64,000 bases of DNA. It comes from Azohydromonas australica DSM 1124. GTDB lineage: Bacteria > Pseudomonadota > Gammaproteobacteria > Burkholderiales > Burkholderiaceae_C. The notes beneath the pieces were generated by a model, which did no database searches, had not been told where the DNA came from, and saw nothing but the letters and a program-made list of their open reading frames with translations. Location: assembly GCF_000430725.1 (NCBI RefSeq), contig NZ_AUMO01000023.1, forward strand, positions 86,244-150,243, written 5' to 3'. A program made the translations under genes and the position numbers. Positions 52,379 through 61,918 of this stretch are shown piece after piece. The stretch's first letter is position 1. Each line of letters starts with the position of its first letter.

Positions 52379-53650
52379 ATGTCGTCCGCCTTCGAGAAGA
52401 TGTCCGCGCGCCTGCGCGCGGCCTGGAAACCCCACAAGCAGGCCACGACGCCGCGCGCCTTCCGCTGCCAGTGCGGGCGGCCGGTGTTCTTCCGCAACAG
52501 CCAGTGCCTGGCCTGCGACACGCCGCTGGGCTACGAGCCGCTGCAGGCGCGCGTGATGCCGCTGGAGCCCCTGGGCGAGCACCTGTGGCGCGAATACGGC
52601 GCCGGCCAGAACGACACGGCCTACAGGCGCTGCCAGAACTTCGACGCCGCGGCGGCCTGCAACTGGCTGCTGCCCGCCAACGAGAAGGACGCGCAGGGGC
52701 AGCTCAAGCCGCTGTGCATGGCGTGCCGGCTCAACCACACCATTCCCGACCTCTCGGTGCCCAACAACGCGCTCTACTGGAGCCGCATCGAGATGGCCAA
52801 GCGCCGCCTGGTGTCGCAGCTCATCGCGCTGGGGCTGCCCGTGCTGCCCAAGAGCGAGGACCCGGAGCGCGGCCTGAGCTTCGACTTCCTGCGCGCGCCC
52901 GAGGGCGGGCCGCCGGTGATGACGGGCCACGACGACGGGCTCATCACCATCAACGTCGAGGAGGCCGACGACGCCAAGCGCGAGAAGCTGCGCGCGCAAC
53001 TGCGCGAGCCCTACCGCACGCTGCTGGGGCATTTCCGGCACGAGGTCGGCCACTACTACTGGGACCGCCTGGTGAAGGACACCGAGTGGATCGAGCCCGT
53101 GCGCGAGCTCTTCGGCGACGACCGCATGGACTACGCCGCGGCGCTGAAGAAGAACTACGAGGAAGGGCCGCCCGCGGACTGGAAGGACCGCTTCGTGAGC
53201 ACCTACGCCAGCTGCCACCCGTGGGAGGACTGGGCCGAGACCTGGGCCCACTACCTGCACATGGTGGACACCGTGGACACGGCGCTGTCCTTCGGCATCG
53301 ACGCCGACGACGTGGAGATCGAGGCCGAGCCCTGGACCAAGGAAGCGCTGTGGCGCCCCGGGGACGCGGACGCCGAGGCCTTCCTGGGCTTCCTCAACGC
53401 CTGGGTGGAGCTCACCGCCGTGCTCAACGAGATGGCGCGCAGCATGGGACAGCCGGACTTCTATCCCTTCGTGCTGCCCAAGCCGGCGGTGGCCAAGCTG
53501 CAGCTGATCCACGCCATCGTGCGCGGCGCCGGTGCGCCGGTGCCCGCGCCGGCGGCCCCGAAGGCCATGCCGGCCGCGGCGGCGGCGCCGGAGCCCAGCG
53601 CGCCCCAGGAACCCGAAGAGCCGACCGCGCCGGCCGAGCCGGTGGCTTGA
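52379..53650 (+). CDS. Putative zinc-binding metallopeptidase
   Basis: The 423-residue protein has an N-terminal zinc ribbon (Cys30, Cys32, Cys43, Cys46: FRCQCGRPVFFRNSQCLAC), further Cys pairs (CMAC at 113-116), and HEVGH (221-225) followed by a downstream Glu-rich helix (WEDWAETWAHYLH). This matches COG4307-type predicted zinc peptidases. The C-terminal 40 residues are an Ala/Pro/Glu-rich tail. The family has no known substrate. It is 131 bases downstream of the second deaminase on the same strand and may or may not belong to that cassette. Confidence 0.8.
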   Translation: MSSAFEKMSARLRAAWKPHKQATTPRAFRCQCGRPVFFRNSQCLACDTPLGYEPLQARVMPLEPLGEHLWREYGAGQNDTAYRRCQNFDAAAACNWLLPANEKDAQGQLKPLCMACRLNHTIPDLSVPNNALYWSRIEMAKRRLVSQLIALGLPVLPKSEDPERGLSFDFLRAPEGGPPVMTGHDDGLITINVEEADDAKREKLRAQLREPYRTLLGHFRHEVGHYYWDRLVKDTEWIEPVRELFGDDRMDYAAALKKNYEEGPPADWKDRFVSTYASCHPWEDWAETWAHYLHMVDTVDTALSFGIDADDVEIEAEPWTKEALWRPGDADAEAFLGFLNAWVELTAVLNEMARSMGQPDFYPFVLPKPAVAKLQLIHAIVRGAGAPVPAPAAPKAMPAAAAAPEPSAPQEPEEPTAPAEPVA

Positions 53651-53655
53651 GAGAA

Positions 53656-53675
53656 CCCGGCCCGTGCGGGCCGGG
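53656..53675. terminator. GC-rich hairpin between convergent genes
   Basis: CCCGGCCCG and CGGGCCGGG form a nine-base stem with a two-base loop, just after the peptidase stop and before the end of the convergent XRE gene. No long T-run follows, so it is a weak or bidirectional terminator candidate. Confidence 0.4.
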
Positions 53676-53683
53676 GCATGACA

Positions 53684-53950
53684 TCAGCGCTGCTTGGCCC
53701 GCACCACCAGCTCCAATCCGAGCAAGTCCACGACATCCAGCACCTTCTGCAACTGCAGCGTGGGCTTGCCGCCTTCCAACTCGACGATGAAGCGGTTGCC
53801 GGTATGCCCCAGCCCCGCCAGATCGAGCTGGCGCAGCGACAAGCGCTTGCGCCGGGCCCGGACCACCGCCCCCAATGTGGCGGACGAGCGCACCACCGAC
53901 TCCGTGGAGCCTTCAGTGCCGTCCGCCTTGACCTCCTGCAACGTATTCAT
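53684..53950 (-). CDS. XRE/HipB-like helix-turn-helix protein
   Basis: The 88-residue protein has a helix-turn-helix of the HipB type (LGAVVRARRKRLSLRQLDLAGLGHTGNRFIVELEGGKPTLQLQKVL), ending in the HipB-like VVDLLGLELVVRAKQR. HipB proteins are antitoxin-repressors of hipBA operons, but no hipA follows; downstream is the convergent peptidase gene. It is therefore an orphan regulator or a relic of a toxin-antitoxin locus. Confidence 0.78.
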   Translation of the reverse strand: MNTLQEVKADGTEGSTESVVRSSATLGAVVRARRKRLSLRQLDLAGLGHTGNRFIVELEGGKPTLQLQKVLDVVDLLGLELVVRAKQR

Positions 53951-54092
53951 GTTACTTATTGTTGCAGCACCGTTGCATTTTTGCGGCGACTTGGGCCGAA
54001 GCGCCTGGATTCCCCGTTGCTAATTCACGGGCGCGGCACTTGCCGAAGGGTGGGGGAACGACATCCACCCTTCGAATCAAGGAGTTGCCCGC

Positions 54093-55007
54093 ATGAACAC
54101 CCCGCTGTCCACCACCGCCTCCCGACCCTTCGCCATCGTCACCGGCGCCTCCTCGGGCATCGGTTTCGAGCTTGCCCGCTGCGCCGCGCAGCGCGGCTAC
54201 GACCTGCTCATCGCCGCGGACGAGGCACAGGTGCAGGAGCGGGCGCAGGAGCTGCGCGCCCACGGCACCGAAGTGCACGCCGTGGAGGCGGACCTGGCCA
54301 CGACCGAGGGCGTGGAGAAACTCTTCGCCGCTGCCGAGGGCCGCGCGGTGGACGCGCTGCTGGCCAACGCCGGGCACGGCCTGGGCAAGGGCTTCCTGGA
54401 CCAGGACTTCGGCGCCGCCCGCCACGTACTCGACACCAACATCACCGGCACGCTGCTGCTGCTGCAGAAGGTCGGGCGCCAGATGCGCGAGCGCCGCAGC
54501 GGCCGCATTCTCATCACCGGCTCCATCGCCGGCTACATGCCCGGCACCTACCAGGCCGTCTACAACGGCAGCAAGGCCTTCCTGGACTCCTTCGCCTACG
54601 CGCTGCGCGAGGAACTCAAGGACAGCGGCGTGAGCGTGACCTGCCTGATGCCGGGGCCGACCGACACGAAGTTCTTCGAGCGCGCCGACCTGCTCGACAC
54701 CAAGGTCGGCACGATGAAGAAGGACGAGGCGGCCATGGTGGCGCGCCAGGGCTTCGAGGCCATGCTGGCCGGCAAGCCGGGCGTGGTCACCGGGCTCAAG
54801 AACAAGCTGCAGGTGGCCGCAGCCACCGTGACGCCCGGCACGACGCTGGCGCGCCAGCATGCGAAGCAGGCTGCGCCGGGCACGGCCCAGGTGCACCAGG
54901 CCAACAAGGCCAAGGCCGTGGCCGGCGCGGTGGGCGGCATCGCGCTGCTGGGCGCCTGGTGGCTGCTGCGCGGCCCGGCCTCGCGGCGCGGGCACGTGAC
55001 GGTCTGA
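54093..55007 (+). CDS. Short-chain dehydrogenase/reductase
   Basis: The 304-residue protein has the cofactor motif TGASSGIG (15-22), the structural NAGHG motif, catalytic Ser (ITGSIAGY) and YNGSK (Tyr-x3-Lys), all in normal order. A C-terminal extension (about 250-304) ends in a hydrophobic helix (VGGIALLGAWWLL) that may tether it to the membrane. An AAGGAG ribosome site sets the start. The substrate is unknown; the TDTKFFERADL segment resembles SDRs of the DltE/YqjQ subgroup. Confidence 0.87.
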   Translation: MNTPLSTTASRPFAIVTGASSGIGFELARCAAQRGYDLLIAADEAQVQERAQELRAHGTEVHAVEADLATTEGVEKLFAAAEGRAVDALLANAGHGLGKGFLDQDFGAARHVLDTNITGTLLLLQKVGRQMRERRSGRILITGSIAGYMPGTYQAVYNGSKAFLDSFAYALREELKDSGVSVTCLMPGPTDTKFFERADLLDTKVGTMKKDEAAMVARQGFEAMLAGKPGVVTGLKNKLQVAAATVTPGTTLARQHAKQAAPGTAQVHQANKAKAVAGAVGGIALLGAWWLLRGPASRRGHVTV

Positions 55008-55014
55008 CGCACCT

Positions 55015-55034
55015 GCCCCGGCCAGCGCCGGGGC
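55015..55034. terminator. Hairpin after the SDR gene
   Basis: GCCCCGGC and GCCGGGGC pair with a four-base loop directly behind the SDR stop. A T-rich stretch follows only about 10 bases later (CTTCTTTAC), so terminator function is plausible but not certain. Confidence 0.4.
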
Positions 55035-55082
55035 GCTGTCAGACTTCTTTACACCTCAAGTCCGGCAGCACAAAAAATCGCA

Positions 55083-55307
55083 CCGCCAGCGCCAAGCTAC
55101 TACCAGTTCCAGAGCCACGTCCCTGCCAGCACGCTCGGCAACGCCACGCCGACCTGGTACGGCCTGGACGGCAACAACCAGTTGTTCGCCGTCGGGCCCG
55201 GGGCGGTGGCCGAGCCCGGCACGCTGGCGCTGGCCGGCCTGGCCCTGGGGCTCAGCGGCTGGGTGAGCGTGCGCCGGCGCCGCGAGGCCGCCGCCCGATC
55301 GCGATAG
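55083..55307 (+). pseudogene. PEP-CTERM protein tail without its N-terminus
   Basis: The frame reads YYQFQSHVPASTLGNATPTW and ends VAEPGTLALAGLALGLSGW followed by VRRRRE and a stop. This is a textbook PEP-CTERM sorting signal: Pro-Glu-Pro-like motif, hydrophobic helix, basic tail. It is recognised by an exosortase. No start codon, signal peptide or main domain precedes it, so only the last 60 to 70 residues of the gene survive. A strong terminator follows. An exosortase should exist elsewhere in the genome if such proteins are used. Confidence 0.75.
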
Positions 55308-55337
55308 GCCGCGGCAAGCGCCCGCAGGGGCTGGCCC

Positions 55338-55382
55338 GGGGCGGATGCGGCCAACGCGGTCGCATCCGCCCCGTCTTCTTTT
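55338..55382 (+). terminator. Rho-independent terminator
   Basis: A perfect 12-base stem (GGGGCGGATGCG with CGCATCCGCCCC, loop 11 bases) is followed by a T-rich tract (GTCTTCTTTT). It ends the transcript of the PEP-CTERM remnant and insulates the kinase gene downstream. Confidence 0.82.
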
Positions 55383-55436
55383 GTGCACCGCGGTGATAGT
55401 CTGCCCACCCGGCCAGGCATCCCGGGAGCAGCCTGC

Positions 55437-57596
55437 ATGCGCATCCGTCCCCAGCTCGTGTTGATGATGTCCGCGGTGGTGGCGCCGGTGGCGCTGCTGG
55501 CGGGCGCGTCCATCGTCGCGCTGGGCCAGGCACAGCGCGAGGTGCACGCGCAGCGCTACCTGGAGCGCGTGAGCGCCCTGCGGCTGGCGCTGGACAACGA
55601 GATCCGCGGCACCTCGCGCGTGCTCGAAGGCCTGGCCTTCGCGGGCGGCATCGCGGACCGGCTGGAGCAGGACGCCACGGCGCAGCCCGAGCTGGAGACG
55701 ATGCTCAGGAGCTTTCCGAGCTGGATGGCGCTGGGCGTGGTCGATGCCGAGGGCCGCGAGCTGCTGGGCGTCCACCGCGCCGGGCAGCCGCAGCACACGG
55801 TGCCGGACCGCCAGACGCTGCAGCGGGCGCTGGCCGAGCGCGCCAGCGTGGTCTCCGACCTCGTGCCCGGCCCCGGGGTGGACAGCTTCCACACCTTCAT
55901 CGTCACGCCGGTGGTGCGCGAGGGCCGCGTGCAGCGGGCGCTGTACGTGGGCATCGACCACCGCGCCTGGCTCGAATTCCTACGCAGCTACCCGGTGGCC
56001 GAGGGCGCGACGCTCACGCTCAACGACCGCCAGGGGCTGATCATCGCCCGCACGCTCAATCCCGCGCAGTGGGTGGGCAAGCGCTCGACGGACGGGTACT
56101 GGGAACGGGCGCGCGGCCCGCGGGAAGGCACCTTCGAGACCGCCGGCCTGGAGGGCCAGCGCTTCTTCGTCGCCTTCAGCCAGCTGCGCTCCTCGGGCTG
56201 GGTGCTGGGCACGGGCGTGCCGATGGAGGCGATGGAGGAGGCGCTGCAGCTGCCCGCGCTGCTGACGGCCGGCGGGCTGGCGGTGGCGATGGCCGTGGCG
56301 CTGGGCATCGCGCTGCTGCTGGGACGGCGCATCACCGACTCGCTGGAGCCGCTGGCGGCGCTGGCGCATTCGGACGCACACGCGCAGCCCGCCGCCGCGC
56401 CGCTGCCCATCCGCGAGGCCGAGGCCGCGCGGCGCGCGCTGCGCCGCGCGCTGGCGGACCAGGCCGACGCGCTGGCGCAGGCGCAGCAGCTGGACAAGGC
56501 CAAGGACGAGTTCCTGGCCATGCTCGCGCACGAGCTGCGCAACCCGCTGGCGGCCATCCGCTCCGCCACCGCCGTGCTGGGCAACCCGCGCGCGGGCCCC
56601 GAGGTCGAGAAGCGCGCGCGCGCGGTGCTGGAGCGCCAGGTGGGCCACATGGTGCGCATGGTCGACGAGCTGCTGGACGCGGCGCGGCTGACCAGCGGCC
56701 ACGTCAACCTGGAGCTGCGCGCGCTGGACCTGGCGCAGGCGGTGCTGCGCGTGCTGCAGCTCTTCGAGCAGTCCGGGCGCACGGCGCCGCTGCGCATCAC
56801 CACCGAGCTCGCGCCGGTGCGCGTGTGCGCGGACGAGACGCGCATCGAGCAGATCGTCTCCAACCTGGTGGACAACGCCGTGAAGTACGGCCGTGTCGGC
56901 GGGCAGCTGCACATACGGTTGCACGAGCAACAGGGCCTGGCCGAGCTGCGCTTCAGCGACGACGGCTGCGGGCTGGACGCCGAGCTGCTGCCGCGCATCT
57001 TCGAGCCCTTCGCGCAAGGCGAGCGCCGCATGGACCGGGCGCAGGGCGGGCTGGGGCTGGGCTTGCACGTGGTGCGGCGCCTGGTGCAGCTGCACGGCGG
57101 CACGGTGCAGGCGCTGAGCGAGGGGCGCGACCGCGGCGCCACCTTCATCGTGAGGCTGCCGGCCGTGCCGGCGCAGGAGGAGGACGACGCCGATGGGGAA
57201 GCCGTGACGCGCCTGAAGCCGCTGCGCATCGCGCTGGTGGAGGACAACCGCGACGTGGAGGAGATGACCGCCTCGCTGCTGCGCCTGGCCGGGCACCAGG
57301 TGGCGTGCGCGGCGGACGGCGAAAGCGCCGTTGCGCTGGTGCAGGCGCAGCAGGCGGAGGTGGCGCTGGTGGACATCGGGCTGCCGGGCATCGACGGGCT
57401 GGAGGTGGCGCGGCGCATCCGCGCGCTGCGCGGCCCGGTGGCGGTGGTGCTGGTGGCGCTCACCGGCTATGGCGACGCGCGCACCCGCGAGGCCGCCGCT
57501 GCCGCGGGCTTCGACGCCTACCTGCAGAAGCCCTTCGACCTGGGCAGCTTCGAGCAGGCCGTGCTCGAGGCCTGGGCCGCCGTCAAGACGCCCTGA
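55437..57596 (+). CDS. Hybrid sensor histidine kinase/response regulator
   Basis: The 719-residue protein has an N-terminal helix (about 8-30), a periplasmic Cache-like sensor domain (31-270), and a second helix (275-296). HisKA follows with AMLAHELRNP (His365), then HATPase_c (NLVDNAVKYG, GLGLGLHVV), and a C-terminal receiver domain (596-719) with phospho-acceptor Asp646 and the KPF motif. A GGGAG ribosome site sets the start. No output protein is encoded beside it. It differs from the kinase at 5296-7044 by the added receiver domain. Confidence 0.9.
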   Translation: MRIRPQLVLMMSAVVAPVALLAGASIVALGQAQREVHAQRYLERVSALRLALDNEIRGTSRVLEGLAFAGGIADRLEQDATAQPELETMLRSFPSWMALGVVDAEGRELLGVHRAGQPQHTVPDRQTLQRALAERASVVSDLVPGPGVDSFHTFIVTPVVREGRVQRALYVGIDHRAWLEFLRSYPVAEGATLTLNDRQGLIIARTLNPAQWVGKRSTDGYWERARGPREGTFETAGLEGQRFFVAFSQLRSSGWVLGTGVPMEAMEEALQLPALLTAGGLAVAMAVALGIALLLGRRITDSLEPLAALAHSDAHAQPAAAPLPIREAEAARRALRRALADQADALAQAQQLDKAKDEFLAMLAHELRNPLAAIRSATAVLGNPRAGPEVEKRARAVLERQVGHMVRMVDELLDAARLTSGHVNLELRALDLAQAVLRVLQLFEQSGRTAPLRITTELAPVRVCADETRIEQIVSNLVDNAVKYGRVGGQLHIRLHEQQGLAELRFSDDGCGLDAELLPRIFEPFAQGERRMDRAQGGLGLGLHVVRRLVQLHGGTVQALSEGRDRGATFIVRLPAVPAQEEDDADGEAVTRLKPLRIALVEDNRDVEEMTASLLRLAGHQVACAADGESAVALVQAQQAEVALVDIGLPGIDGLEVARRIRALRGPVAVVLVALTGYGDARTREAAAAAGFDAYLQKPFDLGSFEQAVLEAWAAVKTP

Positions 57597-57612
57597 CTAT
57601 CCGAGCCCGGCT

Positions 57613-59112
57613 TCACGTGCGGCGTTCCGCATGCGGCGGCAGCTGCTGCCCTGATGCGGTCTGCGCCGTGGCGGGCGCCCGGCGCGCCGCGCTCCACCAG
57701 TCGGCGTTGCGGATGCCCAGCTTCCCGGGGTCGAACACCGGCTCCACGCCGGCGCGCTTCTGCGCCTCGTAGTCGCGCAGGCACAGCAGCGCGGGCTTTT
57801 GCAGGATGAGGATGGCCACGATGTTGAGCCAGGCCATCAGGCCCACGCCCAGGTCGCCCAGGTCCCAGGCCACGCCGGCGGAGCGCACCGCGCCGTAGGT
57901 TACCGACACCAGCAGCGCGGCCTTGAGCACCAGGCTCAGCCACGGCCGGTGCACGCGGCGGTTGATGTAGGCGACGTTGGTCTCGGCGATGTAGTAGTAG
58001 GCCACGATGGTGGTGAAGGCGAAGAACATCAGCGCCAGCGCCACGAAGCTCGCGCCGAAGCCCGGCAGCACCGACTCCACCGCGGCCTGCGTGTAGCCCG
58101 GACCGGTTTCCATGCCCGGCAGCCGCTCCACCAGGAAGCCGCCCCCGGGCGCCTGCACGTTGTAGCGGCCCGTCACCAGCACCATGAAGGCGGTGGCGCT
58201 GCACACGAACAGCGTGTCGATGTAGACCGAGAAGGCCTGCACGTAGCCCTGCTGCGCCGGGTGCTTCACCTCCGCCGCCGCGGCCGCGTGCGGGCCGCTG
58301 CCCTGGCCGGCCTCGTTGGAATACACCCCGCGCTTGACGCCCCACTCCACCGCCAGCCCCAGCACGGCGCCGAAGCCGGCCTCCAGCCCGAAGGCGCTGC
58401 CCAGGATGAGGCCCACCATGGCCGGCACCTGGTCGATGTTGAGCAGCACGATCACCACCGCCACCAGGATGTAGGCCAGTGCCATGAACGGCACCACGAT
58501 CTCGGCGAAGCGCGCGATGCGCTTGACGCCGCCGAAGATGATGAAGCCCAGCACCACCACGATCACTGCCGCGCTCACCGACGGCGCCACGCCCCAGGCG
58601 TTGTTCACGCCCGCGGCGATGCTGTTGGCCTGCACCCCCGGCAGCAGCAGCCCCATGGCGATGATGGTGGCCACGGCGAAGATCCAGGCGTACCAGCGCT
58701 GGCCCATGGCCTTCTCGATGTAGAAGGCCGGCCCGCCGCGGTACTGGCCGCGGTCGTCCACCTCCTTGTAGATCTGCGCCAGCGTGCATTCCACGTAGGA
58801 GGTGGAGGCCCCCAGGAAGGCCATCATCCACATCCAGAAGAGGGCCCCGGGCCCGCCGAAGGTGATGGCCGTGGCCACGCCGGCGATGTTGCCGGTGCCC
58901 ACGCGGCCCGACAGCGACAGCGCCAGCGCCTGGAACGAGGACACGCCCGCCTCCGAGGCCTGGCCGCGGAACATCAGCCTCAGCATCTCCGGGATGCCTC
59001 GCACCTGCATGAAGCGGGTGCGGATGGAGAAGTAGAGGCCCACGCCCAGGCACAGGAAGATCAGTGCCTGGCTCCAGACCAAACCGTTGAGGACGCCCAC
59101 GATCTCAGCCAT
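57613..59112 (-). CDS. Sodium:alanine symporter family protein
   Basis: The 499-residue protein has about eleven helices with signatures of the AGCS family: GNIAGVATAITFGGPGALFWMW, RGGPAFYIEKAMG and NEAGQGSGPHAAAAAEVKHP. It imports alanine or glycine together with Na+ across the inner membrane. An AGGAG ribosome site precedes the ATG. It converges on the hybrid kinase gene. Confidence 0.92.
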   Translation of the reverse strand: MAEIVGVLNGLVWSQALIFLCLGVGLYFSIRTRFMQVRGIPEMLRLMFRGQASEAGVSSFQALALSLSGRVGTGNIAGVATAITFGGPGALFWMWMMAFLGASTSYVECTLAQIYKEVDDRGQYRGGPAFYIEKAMGQRWYAWIFAVATIIAMGLLLPGVQANSIAAGVNNAWGVAPSVSAAVIVVVLGFIIFGGVKRIARFAEIVVPFMALAYILVAVVIVLLNIDQVPAMVGLILGSAFGLEAGFGAVLGLAVEWGVKRGVYSNEAGQGSGPHAAAAAEVKHPAQQGYVQAFSVYIDTLFVCSATAFMVLVTGRYNVQAPGGGFLVERLPGMETGPGYTQAAVESVLPGFGASFVALALMFFAFTTIVAYYYIAETNVAYINRRVHRPWLSLVLKAALLVSVTYGAVRSAGVAWDLGDLGVGLMAWLNIVAILILQKPALLCLRDYEAQKRAGVEPVFDPGKLGIRNADWWSAARRAPATAQTASGQQLPPHAERRT

Positions 59113-59190
59113 GTCGTGCTCCTGTGCTGCCAGGCGCCCGCCGGAGCAATTGGCCCGCCTGCGCAGGGCGCGGAGCCCGTCCGGAGCGCC

Positions 59191-61011
59191 TCACGGCACG
59201 GGAACGCCGCCCGCGCCGGCTTCCGCGCGGCCGATGGCCAGCGCCGAGCGGATCAGCGCCAGATGCGTGTAGCCCTGCGGGTAGTTGCCCAGCAGACCGC
59301 CGCTGACGGGGTCGATCTCCTCGGACAGCAGCCCCAGGTCGCTGGCGAAGGAGTTGACGTGCTCGAACAGCGCACGGGCGTCCTCGACGCGGCCCTGCAG
59401 GGCCAGGTTTTCCACCAGCCAGAAGCTGCAGATGGCAAACGCGCCCTCGTCGCCCTCCAGCCCGTCGGCGCTGCGGTAGCGGTACACCAGGCCCCCGTGC
59501 ATCAGCTGTTCGCCGATGCGCTGCACCGTGGCGCGCATGCGCGGGTCGCCGGCCGGCACGAAGCCCACGATGGGCATCATCAGCACGCTGGCGTCCAGCG
59601 CGCGGCCGTCCAGCACCTGGGTGTAGGCGCCGACGGCCGCATTGAAGCCCTGCCCGTGCAGCACGCGCGCGATGGTGTCGCGTTCGCGCAGCCACCACGC
59701 CGTGTCGCCCTGGATCCGGCCCGCACTCGCCAGGCGCAGTGCGCGGTCCAGCGCCACCCAGCACAAGAGCTTGGACGACACGTGGTGCGCCGGCGCGCTG
59801 CGCATCTCCCAGATGCCCTGGTCCGGCTGCCGCCAGCGCCGCGCGGCCTCGTTCGCCAGGTGCGCCAGCACCCGCGCCAGTGCCGGCCGCACGGGCGTGC
59901 CCCGCCCCTGCAGGACCACGTGGGCGGCGTCGAGCAGGTGCCCGTAGATGTCCAGCTGCAGCTGGTCGGCGGCGCCGTTGCCGATGCGCACCGGCCGCGC
60001 GCCGCGGTAGCCGGCCAGATGCGCCAGCACCGCTTCGGGCAAGCGCTCCCCGCCATCGAGCCGGTACATGATCTGGATGCGGCGCTCGTGCTCCCACAGC
60101 CGCGCGAGCCACTGGAAGAAGCGATCGGCCGCGTACTCGTGGCCCACGGACATCAGCGCTTCGAGCATCAGCGAGGCATCGCGCAGCCAGCAGAAGCGGT
60201 AGTCCCAGTTGCGCGTGCCCCCCGGAGCCTCGGGCAGCGACGTCGTGGGCGCGGCCACGATGCTGCCGGTGGGCGCGAAGGTCAGCAGCTTCAGCACGCG
60301 TGCGCTCAGCGCCACGGCCTCCGCGTAGGGCCCGTCGTAGCGGTTGAGGGCATCCCAGGCCTGCCACTGCCGCAGCGTGTCCTGCAGCGACCGCGCCCAG
60401 GCCTCGGGCCCCTGCCCGGCCAGCCCCGCACGGCCGTGCGACAGCACCACCCACGCGGTGCTGCCGGCGCCCACGCACAGGCGGCCGCGCACCTCGCCGT
60501 CCGCCACCTGCAGCGCCGCCTCGGGCGACAGCGCCAGGTGCAGCGACTCTCCGCCCGCGTCCGCGCGGCAGCCGCCGGGCACCAGCGCCAGCCGCGCGCC
60601 CAGGCGCGCGAAATCGAAGCTCGGCTTGAACAGCAGGTCCAGCGCCACGCGCCCGTGCAGCCCTTGCACGCGCCGCAGCACGCTGAAGTACGCATGCCCG
60701 TGCGGCGGCAGGTCCGGGGCGAGCAGGTCCGGGGCGGGCATGAAGTCCGTCACCTCCGCCACGCCGTCGGCCGTCTCGACGCGCGAGACCAGCACGGCAC
60801 TGCCGTCCAGGTAGCGCCGCTCGCAGCGGCCGGCCGCCGCGGGCCCGAGGCGGAAGCAGCCGCCGATGCGCGCGTCGAGCAGCCGGCAGAACACCGCCGG
60901 GCTGTCGAAATGCGGCAGGCAGCACCAGTCGATCGAGCCGTCGCGGCTCACCAGCGCGGCAGTGAAGGTGTTGCCGATGAGCGCGTAGTCGGCGATCGGG
61001 GGTTGGCGCAT
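59191..61011 (-). CDS. GH15 family glucoamylase/trehalase-like hydrolase
   Basis: The 606-residue protein starts IADYALIGNTFTAALVSRDGSIDWCCLPHFDSPAVF, the N-terminal super-sandwich domain of bacterial GH15 proteins, followed by an (alpha/alpha)6 barrel with RNWDYRFCWLRDASL and a C-terminal EEIDPVSGGLLGNYPQGYTH region holding the general-base Glu. No signal peptide is present, so it acts in the cytosol on trehalose or alpha-glucans. It faces the actA gene divergently across a 160-base region that should hold both promoters. Confidence 0.9.
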   Translation of the reverse strand: MRQPPIADYALIGNTFTAALVSRDGSIDWCCLPHFDSPAVFCRLLDARIGGCFRLGPAAAGRCERRYLDGSAVLVSRVETADGVAEVTDFMPAPDLLAPDLPPHGHAYFSVLRRVQGLHGRVALDLLFKPSFDFARLGARLALVPGGCRADAGGESLHLALSPEAALQVADGEVRGRLCVGAGSTAWVVLSHGRAGLAGQGPEAWARSLQDTLRQWQAWDALNRYDGPYAEAVALSARVLKLLTFAPTGSIVAAPTTSLPEAPGGTRNWDYRFCWLRDASLMLEALMSVGHEYAADRFFQWLARLWEHERRIQIMYRLDGGERLPEAVLAHLAGYRGARPVRIGNGAADQLQLDIYGHLLDAAHVVLQGRGTPVRPALARVLAHLANEAARRWRQPDQGIWEMRSAPAHHVSSKLLCWVALDRALRLASAGRIQGDTAWWLRERDTIARVLHGQGFNAAVGAYTQVLDGRALDASVLMMPIVGFVPAGDPRMRATVQRIGEQLMHGGLVYRYRSADGLEGDEGAFAICSFWLVENLALQGRVEDARALFEHVNSFASDLGLLSEEIDPVSGGLLGNYPQGYTHLALIRSALAIGRAEAGAGGVPVP

Positions 61012-61171
61012 CGCAGGCAAGGTAGGCAGACGCTGGCGGGCCACGTGTCCGGCGCAGCCCTGCACGCGGGCGCGGCGGCAACCCGCATGCCGCACGGACG
61101 GCCACAGGGAGGCCAGCGCATGCCGCTTGCCGCATCGCCAGTCACCCCCGTGACCGACGCCATCGCTGCCC

Positions 61172-61822
61172 ATGGACCCCGTGTTCCGCCGCCGTGCCGA
61201 GCTGGGCGTGAAGCTCGCCTTTCTGGCGCTGGGCGCGCTGCTGGCCGTGGCCTTCGGGCTGATGGTGTGGCGCGACCGCTCGTACCAGCCCGTGGGCGAG
61301 CCGGTGGCCCAGCCGATCCCGTTCAGCCACAAGCACCATGTGGGCGACGACGGCATCGACTGCCGCTACTGCCACACCACGGTGGAGCGCAGCGCCTTCG
61401 CCGGGCTGCCGTCCAGCGGCATCTGCCTGAGCTGCCACTCGCAGCTCTACACCGACCAGGCGGTGCTCCAGCCCCTGCGCGAGAGCGCCGCCACCGGCCG
61501 GCCCATCGCCTGGCGGCGCGTGCACCAGCTGCCCGACTTCGTCTTCTTCAACCACAGCGTGCACGTCAACCAGGGCGTGGCCTGCGTCGAGTGCCACGGA
61601 CGCGTGGACCAGATGCCCCTGACCTGGCGCGTCGCGCCGCTGCAGATGCAGTGGTGCCTGGGCTGCCATCGCAATCCCGCGCCGCACCTGCACCCCAGGG
61701 AAGAGGTGTTTTCCATGCAGGCCGCCACCCCACCGGCACCACAGGACGTGCAGCGCCTGGAGCAACTGCTGCGGCTGCCCGACACGCGGCGCCTGACGGA
61801 CTGTTCTACGTGTCACCGTTGA
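61172..61822 (+). CDS. actA: Pentaheme cytochrome c subunit of alternative complex III
   Basis: The 216-residue protein has one N-terminal membrane helix (about 12-33) and five CxxCH motifs at Cys64, Cys85, Cys138, Cys162 and Cys211, with extra His residues (FSHKHH, FNHSVHVN) as distal ligands. This is the arrangement of ActA, the pentaheme subunit of alternative complex III, which oxidises quinol and reduces cytochrome c or oxidase in place of the bc1 complex. The following gene is the matching ActB, which supports the assignment over other small multiheme proteins. Confidence 0.87.
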   Translation: MDPVFRRRAELGVKLAFLALGALLAVAFGLMVWRDRSYQPVGEPVAQPIPFSHKHHVGDDGIDCRYCHTTVERSAFAGLPSSGICLSCHSQLYTDQAVLQPLRESAATGRPIAWRRVHQLPDFVFFNHSVHVNQGVACVECHGRVDQMPLTWRVAPLQMQWCLGCHRNPAPHLHPREEVFSMQAATPPAPQDVQRLEQLLRLPDTRRLTDCSTCHR

Positions 61823-61918
61823 TAGTTTGGTGCAAATGCTTCCGCCGCTGCTTGCACCACGCAGGGGCATGACGGTTGCCACCGGCCATCACGCCTGACA
61901 ACGGTCCGGGTGCCCACG

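Noticed and set aside
53684..53950. HipBA toxin-antitoxin system
   Set aside because: Only the HipB-like protein is present; the neighbouring genes are a convergent peptidase and a divergent SDR, with no hipA kinase.
57799..61872. A plus-strand open frame of more than 1300 codons
   Set aside because: It lies antisense to the alanine symporter and GH15 genes, is rich in His/Arg/Gln from GC-rich codons, and resembles no protein. It is a by-product of high GC in the third codon position.
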